Positions 34,409 through 43,734 of a stretch of 64,000 bases of DNA are shown here, one piece after another. The stretch is from Allomuricauda sp. (GTDB lineage: Bacteria; Bacteroidota; Bacteroidia; Flavobacteriales; Flavobacteriaceae): contig JASBTQ010000015.1 of assembly GCA_030148335.1 (NCBI GenBank), positions 1 through 64,000 of the forward strand. The letters run 5' to 3'. The notes under the pieces were generated by a model. The model did no database searches, was not told the DNA's origin, and worked only from the letters and a program-made list of their open reading frames with translations. Made by a program: the position numbers and the translations under genes. Positions within the stretch are counted from its first letter, which is position 1. Every line of letters begins with the position of its first letter.

Positions 34409-35296
34409 CTATTGGTAATATAGCGTTTTGATCATCCCATCGGCCAGACCGATTTTGGGCACATGGATTTTTTTGGCCTTGCTCCATTTAGCGGCATTCA
34501 GGAATATTTTGGTCGCGGGAATGATCACGTCTGCCCTATCTTGGTTAAGGCCCAATTCGGAAATACGATCCTCATAGGCCATACTGTTCAGAAAGTGGTA
34601 TTGCGCGTTCAGCCAGATGTAGGATAAGGGCTGGCCTATTTTCCGGCCGGACATTTTATGGAGCTTGTTGATGTTTCCGCCAGAACCGATGATCTCCACC
34701 CTTCCGTCCATGGGCAGGTTTGTCTTAATCCACGTTTTGATCTCTTCCCAAACGGTGTCATCCACCAGATTGCTCAAGATACGTACGGTACCGATCTTAA
34801 AGGAATGGGACATCACAGGTTTTCCTTTGTCAAAAATGGTGAACTCGGTACTGCCACCACCCACATCGACATAGAGGTACATCCTATCGCTCTTGATAAT
34901 GTCCTTTAAATCGGTGGATGCAATGATGAGGGCTTCCTTTTTCCCGTCGATCACCTCTATTTTCATTCCGGCTTCTTTCCTGACCCGCTCCACGACTTCG
35001 CGTCCGTTCTTTGCCTCCCGAAGGGCAGAAGTCGCACAGGCCATGTATTTTTCCACGCCATATACCTGCATCAACAGGTCAAAGGATTTCATGGTACTAA
35101 TCAATCGGTTCTGGTTCTTTTCAGAGATTTTTCCCCTAAGAAAGGCATCCTCGCCCAAACGTACAGGCACCCGTACCAATTCACTCTTCTTGAAGGCAGG
35201 GGGCTTGTTTTCCTGTTCAATGACATTGTTGATCAACAACCTTATGGCGTTGGACCCTATGTCTATGGCGGCAAATTTGCGTATGACCAAATTCAA
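34409..35296 (-). CDS. ppx: Ppx/GppA family exopolyphosphatase
   Basis: A 295-aa ASKHA-fold phosphatase (RKFAAIDIGSNAIRLL phosphate loop, later VDVGGGSTEFTIFD, IGSGGNI). It is a short form with only the N-terminal catalytic halves; E. coli Ppx is 513 aa. The start is TTG at 35296, 6 bases past the ppk1 stop; no ATG exists before the first motif. It hydrolyses terminal phosphates of polyphosphate or pppGpp. Transcribed after sixA and ppk1. Confidence 0.88.
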   Translation of the reverse strand: MNLVIRKFAAIDIGSNAIRLLINNVIEQENKPPAFKKSELVRVPVRLGEDAFLRGKISEKNQNRLISTMKSFDLLMQVYGVEKYMACATSALREAKNGREVVERVRKEAGMKIEVIDGKKEALIIASTDLKDIIKSDRMYLYVDVGGGSTEFTIFDKGKPVMSHSFKIGTVRILSNLVDDTVWEEIKTWIKTNLPMDGRVEIIGSGGNINKLHKMSGRKIGQPLSYIWLNAQYHFLNSMAYEDRISELGLNQDRADVIIPATKIFLNAAKWSKAKKIHVPKIGLADGMIKTLYYQ

Positions 35297-35302
35297 ACGG
35301 TA

Positions 35303-37378
35303 TTAGGATTCCAACTTTTTTTGATAGTAATGGTACATCTCAATCTGCGATCGAAATCCAGGTTCGCCCTTTGCTTTTTGGCGATAGGCATTGTCCTGCT
35401 TGGCCGATAGCACACGGGCCTTCATATTGTCCCTCCAAGAAATCTCGAAGGTGTCCAACAACTCCTGTTTGATATCCTCATCATAGATGGGACAGCCGAC
35501 TTCGACCCTGAAATCAAGGTTTCGGGTCATCCAGTCCGCAGAGGAGATATAGACCTTGGGATTGCCTCCATTGGCAAAAATGAACGACCTTGGGTGCTCC
35601 AAGAACTTGTCCACCACACTGATGGCCTCAATGTTCTCGCTCATGCCCTCTATTCCGGGTATAAGACAACAAATGCCCCTGATGATCATCTGGATCTTCA
35701 CCCCTGCCCTACTCGCCTCATAGAGTTTGTCCACCATTTTATAGGAGGTAAGGCTGTTCATCTTTATTTTGATGTAGGCCTCCCTTCCTTGTTTGGCATT
35801 ATTGATTTCCTTGTCGATGAGTTTGATGAAAGTCGATTTGGTATAGTGTGGGGAAACGATAAGATGCTTGTATTTGTTGATCTTGTAATTGGTCTCAAAA
35901 AAATCGAACACCTTGCCCATATCTTTCAAAATGCCCTCATGTGCCGTGAAAAGGGTATAATCCGTGTAGATTTTGGCCGTGGACTCATTGAAATTCCCGG
36001 TGCTGATAAACCCATAGCGTTTTATCCCATGGCCCTCCTCACGTTCTATCATGCAGATTTTACTGTGCACCTTCAATCCGGGTACCCCAAAGATCAGATG
36101 GACGCCCTCTGCCTGCAGATAGTTGGCATACTCGATGTTGTTCTGCTCATCAAACCTTGCCTGCAGTTCAATCTGAACAGTAACATGCTTCCCGTTCTTT
36201 GCCGCATTGATCAAAGCCGATGCAATCTGGCTATCGCTGGCCAATCGGTATATGGTGATCTTGATGTTCCTGACCTTGGGGTCGAGGGCGGCTTCCCGCA
36301 AGAACTTGGTCACATAGCTGAACGTATGGTAGGGCGCATAGATCATGTAATCCTTGTGGGCTATCATTTCCAGAAGACTCCCTTTCATGCTTAGCCCTTT
36401 TACGGGCAGCGGCTCGATTTTCTCGTACATGAGGTCGTATCGACCCAAACTGGGAAAGCCCATATAATCGCGCCTGTTGTGGTAGCGTCCCCCTGGGATA
36501 ACGCTATCCGTTCCCATAATGTCCATTTTCTCCTTGAGGAACTGGAGGGTATCCTTGTCTATTTTTTTGTCATAGACGAAACGGACCGGGTCACTAATCT
36601 TTCTGTGCTCCACACTGGAAGAGATTTTCTCTATGAAACTCTTACTCAGGTCATTATCGATATCGAGCTCGGCATCCCTAGTGATTTTGATCATGTGGGC
36701 CGATATGGATTCAAACTCGAACATGGTGAAGACATTGTCCAGACAGAACCGGATAAGGTCGTCCAAAATGATGATGTAGTTCTTTTCACCCTCTTTGGGA
36801 AGTACCACAAAGCGATCGATTCCCTTTGGGATCTCGATCAGGGCATACCGGTTGTGCCTGCCCTGCCCGGAACCGTTCTTCATTACGATCTTGACCGCCA
36901 AATAGGCCGCGGTGTCCTTCAGCAATGGAAATTCCGTAAGATCGTTGAGAATGATCGTCATCAGCTCTTGGTTCACCTTCTTGAAGTAATAATCGCGTAT
37001 GAACTCCGCTTGGCTCTCGCTTACCTCTTTTTCATCGATGATGAAGATATTTTCCGACCGGAGCTCTTTTTCAATGGCATTGAAAATTTCAAGGCTGCGC
37101 GCCTGTTGGTCTATCACTATTTTGGTGATCTCTTCCAAAAGGTCGTTGGCCCTTTCCCCTCCCAATACGCTTTTTCCGGTCTTTCCTGCATCCACAATCC
37201 GTTTTACAGTGGCATACCTTACCTTGAAAAATTCATCGAGGTTATTGCTGAAGATTCCCAAGAAACGTAGTCGGTCAATCAGTGGCACCCTTTTGTCATT
37301 GCTCTCCTGGAGCACCCTGGCATTAAAACGCAACCAACTGATTTCCCTGTTTATATATTCGTTCTTTGTTTTTATCAT
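35303..37378 (-). CDS. ppk1: Polyphosphate kinase 1
   Basis: A 691-aa enzyme that makes polyphosphate from ATP. N-terminal domain NREISWLRFNARVLQE, NLDEFFKVRYATVKR; catalytic domain with the phospho-acceptor histidine in LKVHSKICMIER and STGNFNESTAKIYTDYTLF; the C-terminal SSADWMTRNLDFRVEV. The length matches E. coli Ppk (688 aa). It starts 3 bases after sixA and is followed by ppx, so synthesis and breakdown of polyphosphate are in one operon. Confidence 0.96.
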   Translation of the reverse strand: MIKTKNEYINREISWLRFNARVLQESNDKRVPLIDRLRFLGIFSNNLDEFFKVRYATVKRIVDAGKTGKSVLGGERANDLLEEITKIVIDQQARSLEIFNAIEKELRSENIFIIDEKEVSESQAEFIRDYYFKKVNQELMTIILNDLTEFPLLKDTAAYLAVKIVMKNGSGQGRHNRYALIEIPKGIDRFVVLPKEGEKNYIIILDDLIRFCLDNVFTMFEFESISAHMIKITRDAELDIDNDLSKSFIEKISSSVEHRKISDPVRFVYDKKIDKDTLQFLKEKMDIMGTDSVIPGGRYHNRRDYMGFPSLGRYDLMYEKIEPLPVKGLSMKGSLLEMIAHKDYMIYAPYHTFSYVTKFLREAALDPKVRNIKITIYRLASDSQIASALINAAKNGKHVTVQIELQARFDEQNNIEYANYLQAEGVHLIFGVPGLKVHSKICMIEREEGHGIKRYGFISTGNFNESTAKIYTDYTLFTAHEGILKDMGKVFDFFETNYKINKYKHLIVSPHYTKSTFIKLIDKEINNAKQGREAYIKIKMNSLTSYKMVDKLYEASRAGVKIQMIIRGICCLIPGIEGMSENIEAISVVDKFLEHPRSFIFANGGNPKVYISSADWMTRNLDFRVEVGCPIYDEDIKQELLDTFEISWRDNMKARVLSAKQDNAYRQKAKGEPGFRSQIEMYHYYQKKLES

Positions 37379-37381
37379 CTA

Positions 37382-37867
37382 TTATCTCAACTGTTTTGGA
37401 AAGACCATTTGTTTTATGGTACCCTTGGAAATTTTGGACCAATCGTCCACACCAAATGTAATGTGTACCAGTCCTGCGGTGGGAACGTTGTCAATATACT
37501 GATCTCCCCAAGCATTTGCAAGTGAAGTGAAGGCATAATTATGGCCAAAGAGGGCCACTGTTTCCAGACCATTGTCCAATTGTTCCACGAAGCGTTGGAC
37601 ACTGTCCCCGGAAAAGTCATACAACGACTTGTCCACCCTGAAATGGGTCAGGTCATAATCAAAGTTGCGAACAAAGATCATGCTGGTATGGAGCGCCCTG
37701 ATGGCCGGGCTCGAATAAATAAAATCCAGTTCCGGAGCATGGGCCTTGAACGTTTTGGAAACTAGGTGCGCATCGTTGATGCCTCTTTGCAGCAAAGGTC
37801 TGTCCTTATCGGAGACCTCGTAGTCCCATGAGGATTTTGCATGCCTCATCAATATCAATTGTTTCAT
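37382..37867 (-). CDS. sixA: SixA-type histidine phosphatase
   Basis: A 161-aa member of the RHG phosphatase branch: LILMRHAKSSW at the start (catalytic His in RHAK), SSPAIRALHTS and a late VALFGHNYAF with the second histidine. SixA removes phosphate from histidine-phosphorylated proteins. It is the first gene of sixA-ppk1-ppx, a hint that it helps set phosphate flux; PPK1 itself works via a phosphohistidine. Confidence 0.88.
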   Translation of the reverse strand: MKQLILMRHAKSSWDYEVSDKDRPLLQRGINDAHLVSKTFKAHAPELDFIYSSPAIRALHTSMIFVRNFDYDLTHFRVDKSLYDFSGDSVQRFVEQLDNGLETVALFGHNYAFTSLANAWGDQYIDNVPTAGLVHITFGVDDWSKISKGTIKQMVFPKQLR

Positions 37868-38012
37868 TGGTCAAAATCATTAGTTAAAAACCATACACTT
37901 TTTTGCAAAATTTCCAGATGCTACCAATAGTGTCATCATAAGAGTTGTTAAGTTATAGATTATTAAGTTATTTAAAACACCTTCCAAATAACTGAGCAAC
38001 GTAATAACAATT

Positions 38013-38049
38013 TGCAATTTCCCCGTCTGCCGGGACGGTCAGAATTGCA
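38013..38049. repeat. Inverted repeat between pdxH and sixA
   Basis: Outer arms TGCAATT (38013-38019) and AATTGCA (38043-38049) enclose a GC-rich CCGTC/GACGG pair, making a nested hairpin in an otherwise AT-rich 232-base gap that holds no gene. It could be a REP-like dispersed element or a terminator for a transcript crossing the gap. Confidence 0.4.
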
Positions 38050-38099
38050 TTTTAAAACCTAGGTATAGTTCAATCCAGAGCGATTTAGCTTTTTAAAAC

Positions 38100-38747
38100 T
38101 TAGGGTGCCAATCGTTCAATTTTCCAGTCATGATCCTCTTGAAGGGTGTACCTGAACCTATCGTGTAGCCTATTGGGCCTTCCCTGCCAAAACTCAATGG
38201 AAATGGGCCTTACCAAATAACCGCCCCAATGTTCGGGTCTTTCAATTTGTTTGCCCTCATACTGCTTTTCCAATGCCTCCAGTTCCTTTTCCAAGACTTC
38301 CCTGGAACCGATCACGTCGCTTTGGTTGGAGACCACGGCCCCCAACTGACTGCCCAGGGGCCTGGACTCGAAATAACCATCGGATAGGTTTTCGGCTATT
38401 TTTTCCGCATTTCCCTTGATGATGACCTGTCGCTCCATATTGGGCCAAAAAAAGGATAGACACACCGAAGGATCGGCCGCAATGGCCCGTCCCTTTTCGC
38501 TGTTATAATTGGTGTAAAAAATAAACCCTTCATGGGTGTACTTTTTCATCAGCACCACCCTACTCTTGGGAAACCCATCCAAACCTATTGTGGAAACGGT
38601 CATGGCATTGGGTTCATCCACCCCATCAGAGGCTTCCACTTCGTAGAACCATTTTTGGAACTGCTCCAAAGGGTTCTCTTTGATGGAACCTTCGGTCAGC
38701 TCACTTTTTTCGTAGGATTTCCTGTAATTGCCAAGGTCTTTTTGCAT
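38100..38747 (-). CDS. pdxH: Pyridoxamine 5'-phosphate oxidase
   Basis: A 215-aa FMN enzyme making pyridoxal phosphate. ATG at 38747 (MQKDLGNYRKSYEK) is preferred over a TTG 24 bases upstream. FMN/PLP motifs RVVLMKKYTHEGFIFYTNY, NSEKGRAI, RQVIIKGNAEKI and the C-terminal WQGRPNRLHDRFRY are all present. The gene lies 78 bases after rnz and may share its transcript. Confidence 0.95.
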   Translation of the reverse strand: MQKDLGNYRKSYEKSELTEGSIKENPLEQFQKWFYEVEASDGVDEPNAMTVSTIGLDGFPKSRVVLMKKYTHEGFIFYTNYNSEKGRAIAADPSVCLSFFWPNMERQVIIKGNAEKIAENLSDGYFESRPLGSQLGAVVSNQSDVIGSREVLEKELEALEKQYEGKQIERPEHWGGYLVRPISIEFWQGRPNRLHDRFRYTLQEDHDWKIERLAP

Positions 38748-38825
38748 GACGTGAATTTCGGCAAAATTCAAATCCCGTCAAAGTAAGCAAGCTCTAAAAA
38801 GACGTTAATTTGCCGTCAAGTTTTT

Positions 38826-39731
38826 CTAAAGATCGAAAACCTTTCCATCGTCGGCCAATTCCACTTGGGGAAACACCTCTTGGGCTTCTTCCTTAAACAA
38901 TTCGATGGATTTGTACCTTGTGGAATAATGTCCCAAAATCAACTTGCCCACTTCAGCTTGATGGGCTATCCGGGCTGCTTGTTTGGCCGTGGAATGTTTG
39001 GTCTTTTCGCAGAGATGGGTCTCCGTTTCCAAAAAAGTCGACTCGTGGTAGAGCACGTCCACGTTCGTTATCAACGGCACTATACTTTCCTTGTAGGCCG
39101 TATCACTACAATAGGCATAGCTTTTCGGTTTTGGTGGGTCCAAAGTGAGTTTTACATTGGGAACTATATTGCCGTTCTTGGAAATCCCATCGGCACCCTC
39201 TTTTATTTTGATGTATTGGCTCCTATCGACTCCATACTGCTTCGCGGCCTCGACATCCAAGGTACGGGGGGCTTCCTTTTCCCGAAACAGAAATCCATTG
39301 GTATAGATTCTATGGTCCAACGGAATAGTCTGCACGCTGACCTTGTCATCCTCAAACAAAAGTGTTGTTTCTTTCGATTCGATCTCGTGGAAGATAAGTG
39401 GGAAATTGGTCCACGAATCGCCCAGTTTCAAAAAAAGGGTAATGGCTTCCTTGATTCCTTTGGGTCCGTAAACATGCAGCTCTGTTTCCCGCCCCAAAAG
39501 CCTAAATGTCGAAATCATCCCGGGCAACCCAAAAAAGTGATCGCCATGGAGATGGGATATAAAAATGTGCTTGATCCTGGAAAACTTGACCCGGTATTTT
39601 CGCAACTGGACCTGGGTGCCTTCGCCACAATCGATCAAAAAAAGATGGTTCTGTATTTCGAGCACCTGGGAGGTGGGATTGGTAAACGTTCTTGGTGTCG
39701 CGGCATAACAACCTAGAATGGTCAACCTCAT
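38826..39731 (-). CDS. rnz: Ribonuclease Z (tRNA 3' endonuclease)
   Basis: A 301-aa metallo-beta-lactamase-fold nuclease that cuts tRNA precursors after the discriminator base. Zinc motif SHLHGDHFFGLPG (HxHxDH), IDCGEGTQVQL upstream and a late histidine in LGHYSTRY. The length is normal. Its ATG overlaps the stop of the upstream small ORF (ATGA). It belongs to the pyrR-pyrB-ORF-rnz unit, so tRNA processing and pyrimidine synthesis are transcribed together here. Confidence 0.95.
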   Translation of the reverse strand: MRLTILGCYAATPRTFTNPTSQVLEIQNHLFLIDCGEGTQVQLRKYRVKFSRIKHIFISHLHGDHFFGLPGMISTFRLLGRETELHVYGPKGIKEAITLFLKLGDSWTNFPLIFHEIESKETTLLFEDDKVSVQTIPLDHRIYTNGFLFREKEAPRTLDVEAAKQYGVDRSQYIKIKEGADGISKNGNIVPNVKLTLDPPKPKSYAYCSDTAYKESIVPLITNVDVLYHESTFLETETHLCEKTKHSTAKQAARIAHQAEVGKLILGHYSTRYKSIELFKEEAQEVFPQVELADDGKVFDL

Positions 39732-40060
39732 AGATCCAGATCCCTTTCTATTTCCTCCATTTCAATGAGGTCCTTGGCCTCTTTTAAGGTTGGCACAAGG
39801 CTTATCTCATCGGGTACCTCATCATAGGAAACCCTGTCCGTAACCAATACAAAGGATTTTCCGGACACCTTGTGTATATTCGAAATATCCAGAAACTCCA
39901 AGATGTCATTTGCCGTGAGTTTATTGAATGAGAACAGGTTGACGACAATATTGTCGTGTTTCAATTTAGGGTAGGCGTTCTTCAGGTTTGCCATAAAGGT
40001 GGAAAGCGAGGTTTTCTCCTGAAAAACAATGGTGGTCGTTCCTTCTTTGTCGAAAATCAT
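39728..40060 (-). CDS. Small STAS-like hypothetical protein
   Basis: A 110-aa protein from ATG at 40060, 4 bases after pyrB; the open frame extends upstream but that part overlaps pyrB. The pattern of a beta strand (NIVVNLFSFNKL), a helix (ANDILEFLDISNIHK), a strand (SFVLVTDRV) and an acidic C-terminal helix (LKEAKDLIEMEEIERDL) resembles a STAS/anti-anti-sigma fold, but no phosphorylatable serine motif is evident. Its stop overlaps the rnz start. It is probably conserved next to rnz in Flavobacteriaceae; the function is unknown. Confidence 0.7.
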   Translation of the reverse strand: MIFDKEGTTTIVFQEKTSLSTFMANLKNAYPKLKHDNIVVNLFSFNKLTANDILEFLDISNIHKVSGKSFVLVTDRVSYDEVPDEISLVPTLKEAKDLIEMEEIERDLDL

Positions 40061-40064
40061 CTTA

Positions 40065-40988
40065 CTACATTTTTGATGCCAATAAATAGAGTACTGCCAT
40101 GCGGATGGCCACCCCATTCTCCACTTGGTGCAGAATGATGGATTGGTCGGAATCCGCAACATCACTTGTGATCTCCACCCCACGGTTGATAGGCCCAGGG
40201 TGCATGATCACAATCTGTTTGTCCAAGCTGTCCAGCAGCTCCTTGTTTACCCCAAATTGCTGGGTATATTCGCGGGTGGATGGGAAATAGCTGATGTCCA
40301 TCCGTTCGTTTTGGACACGGAGCATATTGGCCACATCGCACCATTGCAGTGCCTTCCTCAAATCCGTTTCCACGGTGACACCCAAAGATTCTATATGCTT
40401 TGGAATAAGGGTCCTAGGGCCACAGACCTTGACATTGGCACCTTGCAGCTTCAATGCAAAGATATTGGAAAGGGCCACTCTGGAGTGCAGAATGTCCCCG
40501 ACGATGACAACGTTCTTCCCGCCAACATCGCCCAGTTTTCCCCGTATGGAAAAAGAGTCCAAAAGGGCCTGGGTGGGATGCTCGTGCGCCCCATCCCCAG
40601 CATTTACAATGGCTGCCTTGACGTGCTTTGAAAGGAATATGCCCGCACCGGGATTGGGATGCCGCATCACCACCATGTCCACTTTCATCGAGAGGATATT
40701 GTTCACCGTGTCGATGAGGGTCTCCCCTTTTTTCACTGAGGACTGGGCCGCGGAAAAGTTGACCACATCGGCGGACAAACGTTTTTCGGCCAGTTCAAAG
40801 GAAAGCCGTGTCCGCGTACTGTTCTCAAAAAAGATGTTGGCAATGGTGATGTCCCTAAGGGTGGGCACTTTTTTTATGGATCGGTTGATGACTTCCTTAA
40901 AATGATCCGCTGTTTCAAAAATGAGCTCTATATCCTTCTTGTTCAGATATTTGATTCCCAGCAAGTGATCTACACTCAATTCGCTCAT
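40065..40988 (-). CDS. pyrB: Aspartate carbamoyltransferase, catalytic subunit
   Basis: A 307-aa enzyme joining carbamoyl phosphate to aspartate, the committed pyrimidine step. ENSTRTRLSFELA carbamoyl-phosphate loop, VMRHPNPGAG, HEHPTQALLD and the C-terminal HPGPINRGVE all match. No pyrI regulatory gene is nearby, and the chain lacks an extension, so it should act as a simple trimer. It lies 4 bases after pyrR and 4 bases before the small ORF. Confidence 0.96.
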   Translation of the reverse strand: MSELSVDHLLGIKYLNKKDIELIFETADHFKEVINRSIKKVPTLRDITIANIFFENSTRTRLSFELAEKRLSADVVNFSAAQSSVKKGETLIDTVNNILSMKVDMVVMRHPNPGAGIFLSKHVKAAIVNAGDGAHEHPTQALLDSFSIRGKLGDVGGKNVVIVGDILHSRVALSNIFALKLQGANVKVCGPRTLIPKHIESLGVTVETDLRKALQWCDVANMLRVQNERMDISYFPSTREYTQQFGVNKELLDSLDKQIVIMHPGPINRGVEITSDVADSDQSIILHQVENGVAIRMAVLYLLASKM

Positions 40989-40992
40989 TGTT

Positions 40993-41529
40993 CTATTTGC
41001 TTACTAAATATACAATATCTTCCCCGTCATTTTCTTCCCACATCACCTTCACTTTTTCTTCGTTGATGGCGTCCACCTGCCTGCCCCTGTAATTGGGCTG
41101 TATGGGCAAATGTCTGCTGAAACGTCTATCGATCAAGGTGAGCAATTCGATGCTCTTCGGTCTTCCAAAGGATTGTATCGCCGTGAGGGCGGACCTTATG
41201 CTCCTACCCGTGTACAGCACATCGTCAATGAAAACCACTTTTTTGTCCTCGACCAGAAAGTCCATCTTGGTGGTATTGGCCTTTAGGATCTCCCCCCGGC
41301 CAAAATCGTCCCTAAAAAAAGTAATGTCCAAAAAACCTAGGGATATATCTTTTACCTTGTATTCATCCTTGAGGATCTTGGCCAACCTTTCGGCCAAAAA
41401 TACGCCCCTAGGCTGTATGCCTATGAGTGCCGTATCCGTAAAGTCCAAATGGTTTTCCAATAGCTGACAGGCCAGCCGGTGCAGTATGATGTTGATTTCC
41501 TTTGAAGTGAGAAGTACTTTTTGGCTCAT
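40993..41529 (-). CDS. pyrR: PyrR, uracil phosphoribosyltransferase / pyrimidine regulator
   Basis: A 178-aa PRTase-fold protein. ATG at 41529 (MSQKVLLTSKEINIILHRLA) is chosen; longer frames reach into the promoter. PRPP motif VVFIDDVLYTGRSIRSAL, LIGIQPRGVFLAERL early on. PyrR converts uracil to UMP and in Bacillus binds leader RNA to attenuate pyr operons. Here a TTG-N18-TACTTTTG promoter leaves a leader of about 20 nt, too short for that mechanism. It heads pyrR-pyrB-ORF-rnz. Confidence 0.93.
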   Translation of the reverse strand: MSQKVLLTSKEINIILHRLACQLLENHLDFTDTALIGIQPRGVFLAERLAKILKDEYKVKDISLGFLDITFFRDDFGRGEILKANTTKMDFLVEDKKVVFIDDVLYTGRSIRSALTAIQSFGRPKSIELLTLIDRRFSRHLPIQPNYRGRQVDAINEEKVKVMWEENDGEDIVYLVSK

Positions 41530-41556
41530 AGGTTGTGCGACCGACTCTGTTGTATG

Positions 41557-41585
41557 CAAAAGTAAACAATTCTTTAGAATGGCAA
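41557..41585 (-). promoter_or_regulatory. Promoter of pyrR operon
   Basis: On the minus strand TTG (41583-41585), an 18-base spacer and TACTTTTG (41557-41564) match the Flavobacterium consensus TTG-N17-23-TAnnTTTG. The predicted start is near 41550, about 20 bases before the ATG. Confidence 0.75.
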
Positions 41586-41594
41586 CGACACAAA

Positions 41595-41624
41595 AAAAGC
41601 CCCACTGTTTCCAGCGGGGCTTTT
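41595..41624 (-). terminator. Intrinsic terminator of rpsA
   Basis: On the minus strand AAAAGCCCC-G-CTG, a GAAA loop, CAG-T-GGGGCTTTT form a nearly perfect 13-bp hairpin followed by T. It lies 18 bases past the rpsA stop. The next gene, pyrR, has its own promoter just beyond. Confidence 0.9.
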
Positions 41625-41642
41625 GTTTTAAAGAAAACCTGA

Positions 41643-43475
41643 TTACTTTTTCTTGGAATCGGCCTCCATTTTATCCTTCAATGCCTGCAACTGGGAGTTG
41701 GCATCACCAAGGGTGGGTGCCGCCTCATCGGAAGAGGAAGACCTCTTCTTGGCCGCTTTTACATTGTTCTCTTCTTGCTCCCTAAAGATAGCGGTGTGGC
41801 TGGCCACAACTCGTTTGAAATCTTTGTTGAACTCGATGATCTTGAACTCTACTTCTTCACCTTTCACCAATTTCTTGCCATCTTCTTTTTCCATGTGGCG
41901 TTGTGGAACGAATCCAACAATATCCTCATTGAAGTTGATGGTAGCTCCTTTGTCCACTACTTCTGCAATGGCAGCTTTGTGGATGGTACCTTCAGCAAAC
42001 TCCTCGGAATACTTGTCCCAAGGGTTTTCTGTGGTCTGCTTGTGACCTAGGCTCAACTTGCGTCCTTCAACATCCAACTCAAGAACTTCCACTTCCAAGG
42101 TATCACCAACGGTAACGAACTCGGATGGGTGCTTGATCTTCTTGGTCCAAGAAAGGTCGGAGATATAGATCAATCCGTCGATTCCTTCTTCCAACTCTAC
42201 GAATACGCCAAAGTTGGTGAAGTTACGAACGATTCCTTTGTGCTTGGATCCCACTGGATATTTGGAAGTGATATCGGTCCATGGGTCTGGGGTCAATTGC
42301 TTGATACCCAAAGACATTTTACGATCTTCCCTGTCCAAGGTAAGGACAACGGCCTCTACCTCGTCACCAACGTTCACGAAGTCTTGGGCAGAACGCAAGT
42401 GCGTTGACCAGGACATTTCGGAAACGTGAATCAGACCTTCAACACCTTCGGCCACTTCGATGAAGGCACCGTAGTCGGCGATTACCACTACTTTACCTTT
42501 TACTTTGTCACCTACTTTGATCTCATCCCCAAGGGCATCCCATGGGTGTTTCTCCAATTGTTTAAGACCCAATTGGATTCTTGACTTGTTATCATCGAAA
42601 TCAAGGATAACCACGTTCAATTTCTGATCAAGTTCAACAACCTCGTTGGGGTGGTTGATCCTGCTCCAAGAAAGGTCGGTAATGTGGATCAAACCATCCA
42701 CGCCACCTAGGTCGATGAACACACCATAAGAAGTGATATTCTTCACGACACCTTCCAATACTTGGCCTTTCTCCAATTGGCCGATGATTTCTTTCTTCTG
42801 CTCTTCGATGTCCGCTTCGATCAGGGCTTTGTGGGAAACCACTACGTTCTTGAACTCGTGGTTGATCTTAACTACCTTGAACTCCATGGTCTTCCCTACG
42901 TATTGATCGTAGTCACGGATAGGCTTCACATCGATTTGGGAACCTGGCAAGAACGCCTCGATTCCGAAAACATCAACGATCATACCACCTTTGGTCCTAC
43001 ATTTTACGAAACCTTGTACGATTTCTTCCTTGTCATGGGCAGCATTGACGCGATCCCAAGCCATGATGGTCCTTGCCTTTCTGTGGGAAAGTACCAATTG
43101 TCCGGTCTTGTCCTCACGGATATCGATGAGTACCTCAACCTTGTCACCAACCTTTAGGTTGGGGTTGTAACGGAACTCGTTCAAGGAGATGACCCCTTCG
43201 GATTTTGCATTGATGTCAATGATGGCCTCACGGTCGGTCATGTGCACCACTGTCCCTTCAACTACTTCCTCATCGGCGGTGTCCACGAAGTTTTCCTCCA
43301 CAAGGTTCTCGAATTCCTTGAGCTTCTTGTCATCTACGCGCTCAATTCCTTCTTCGTACTTGTCCCAATCAAAATTGGCCAGGAATTCCTGTGGATCTTG
43401 TTGGGGCTTTGTTTCTTTTACTTCTGGTGCTGCGGCAGTTTCTGTTGCCTCAACGGTTGCTTTTTCTTCAGCCAT
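41643..43475 (-). CDS. rpsA: 30S ribosomal protein S1
   Basis: A 610-aa protein with six S1 RNA-binding repeats, beginning near residue 66 (VEGTVVHMTDREAIIDI). The start is ATG at 43475 (MAEEKATVEATE); the open frame runs 15 codons further upstream. Residues 1-60 are an acidic, alanine- and glutamate-rich leader, and the C-terminal ~50 residues are lysine/serine-rich and low complexity, both extra relative to E. coli S1 (557 aa). It holds mRNA for initiation, which matters in this phylum where Shine-Dalgarno signals are weak. A strong promoter (43591-43620) and terminator bracket it, so it is transcribed alone. Confidence 0.95.
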   Translation of the reverse strand: MAEEKATVEATETAAAPEVKETKPQQDPQEFLANFDWDKYEEGIERVDDKKLKEFENLVEENFVDTADEEVVEGTVVHMTDREAIIDINAKSEGVISLNEFRYNPNLKVGDKVEVLIDIREDKTGQLVLSHRKARTIMAWDRVNAAHDKEEIVQGFVKCRTKGGMIVDVFGIEAFLPGSQIDVKPIRDYDQYVGKTMEFKVVKINHEFKNVVVSHKALIEADIEEQKKEIIGQLEKGQVLEGVVKNITSYGVFIDLGGVDGLIHITDLSWSRINHPNEVVELDQKLNVVILDFDDNKSRIQLGLKQLEKHPWDALGDEIKVGDKVKGKVVVIADYGAFIEVAEGVEGLIHVSEMSWSTHLRSAQDFVNVGDEVEAVVLTLDREDRKMSLGIKQLTPDPWTDITSKYPVGSKHKGIVRNFTNFGVFVELEEGIDGLIYISDLSWTKKIKHPSEFVTVGDTLEVEVLELDVEGRKLSLGHKQTTENPWDKYSEEFAEGTIHKAAIAEVVDKGATINFNEDIVGFVPQRHMEKEDGKKLVKGEEVEFKIIEFNKDFKRVVASHTAIFREQEENNVKAAKKRSSSSDEAAPTLGDANSQLQALKDKMEADSKKK

Positions 43476-43590
43476 GTGCTGATTCAAATTTGTATTCCGC
43501 GCTTTACAAGAGTTGGACAATCACCGCGAAAGTGGTTTTTAAAAATGTTCCAATTCCCTTTTCCTCTTGCTTCCTTGCCAAAAAGGTGTG

Positions 43591-43620
43591 CAAAAATACA
43601 ATTAATTTATTGATTCACAA
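43591..43620 (-). promoter_or_regulatory. Strong promoter of rpsA
   Basis: Minus strand TTG (43618-43620), 19-base spacer, TATTTTTG (43591-43598): an exact match to TTG-N17-23-TAnnTTTG. The leader would be about 110 nt, long enough for autoregulation by S1. Confidence 0.8.
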
Positions 43621-43655
43621 AGCCTATGGCACCAAAGGTTGACGTAAAGAAACTA

Positions 43656-43675
43656 TTACCATAATTTAATGGTAA
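43656..43675. repeat. Short inverted repeat upstream of the LysM gene
   Basis: TTACCAT-AATTTA-ATGGTAA forms a symmetrical site between the rpsA promoter and the LysM gene start. It may be an operator for either; untested. Confidence 0.35.
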
Positions 43676-43734
43676 AATAGGGGCATTATGGCTATCTTGA
43701 GGGTTCTAATTGTTAACTATAAAACAAGAAAAAC

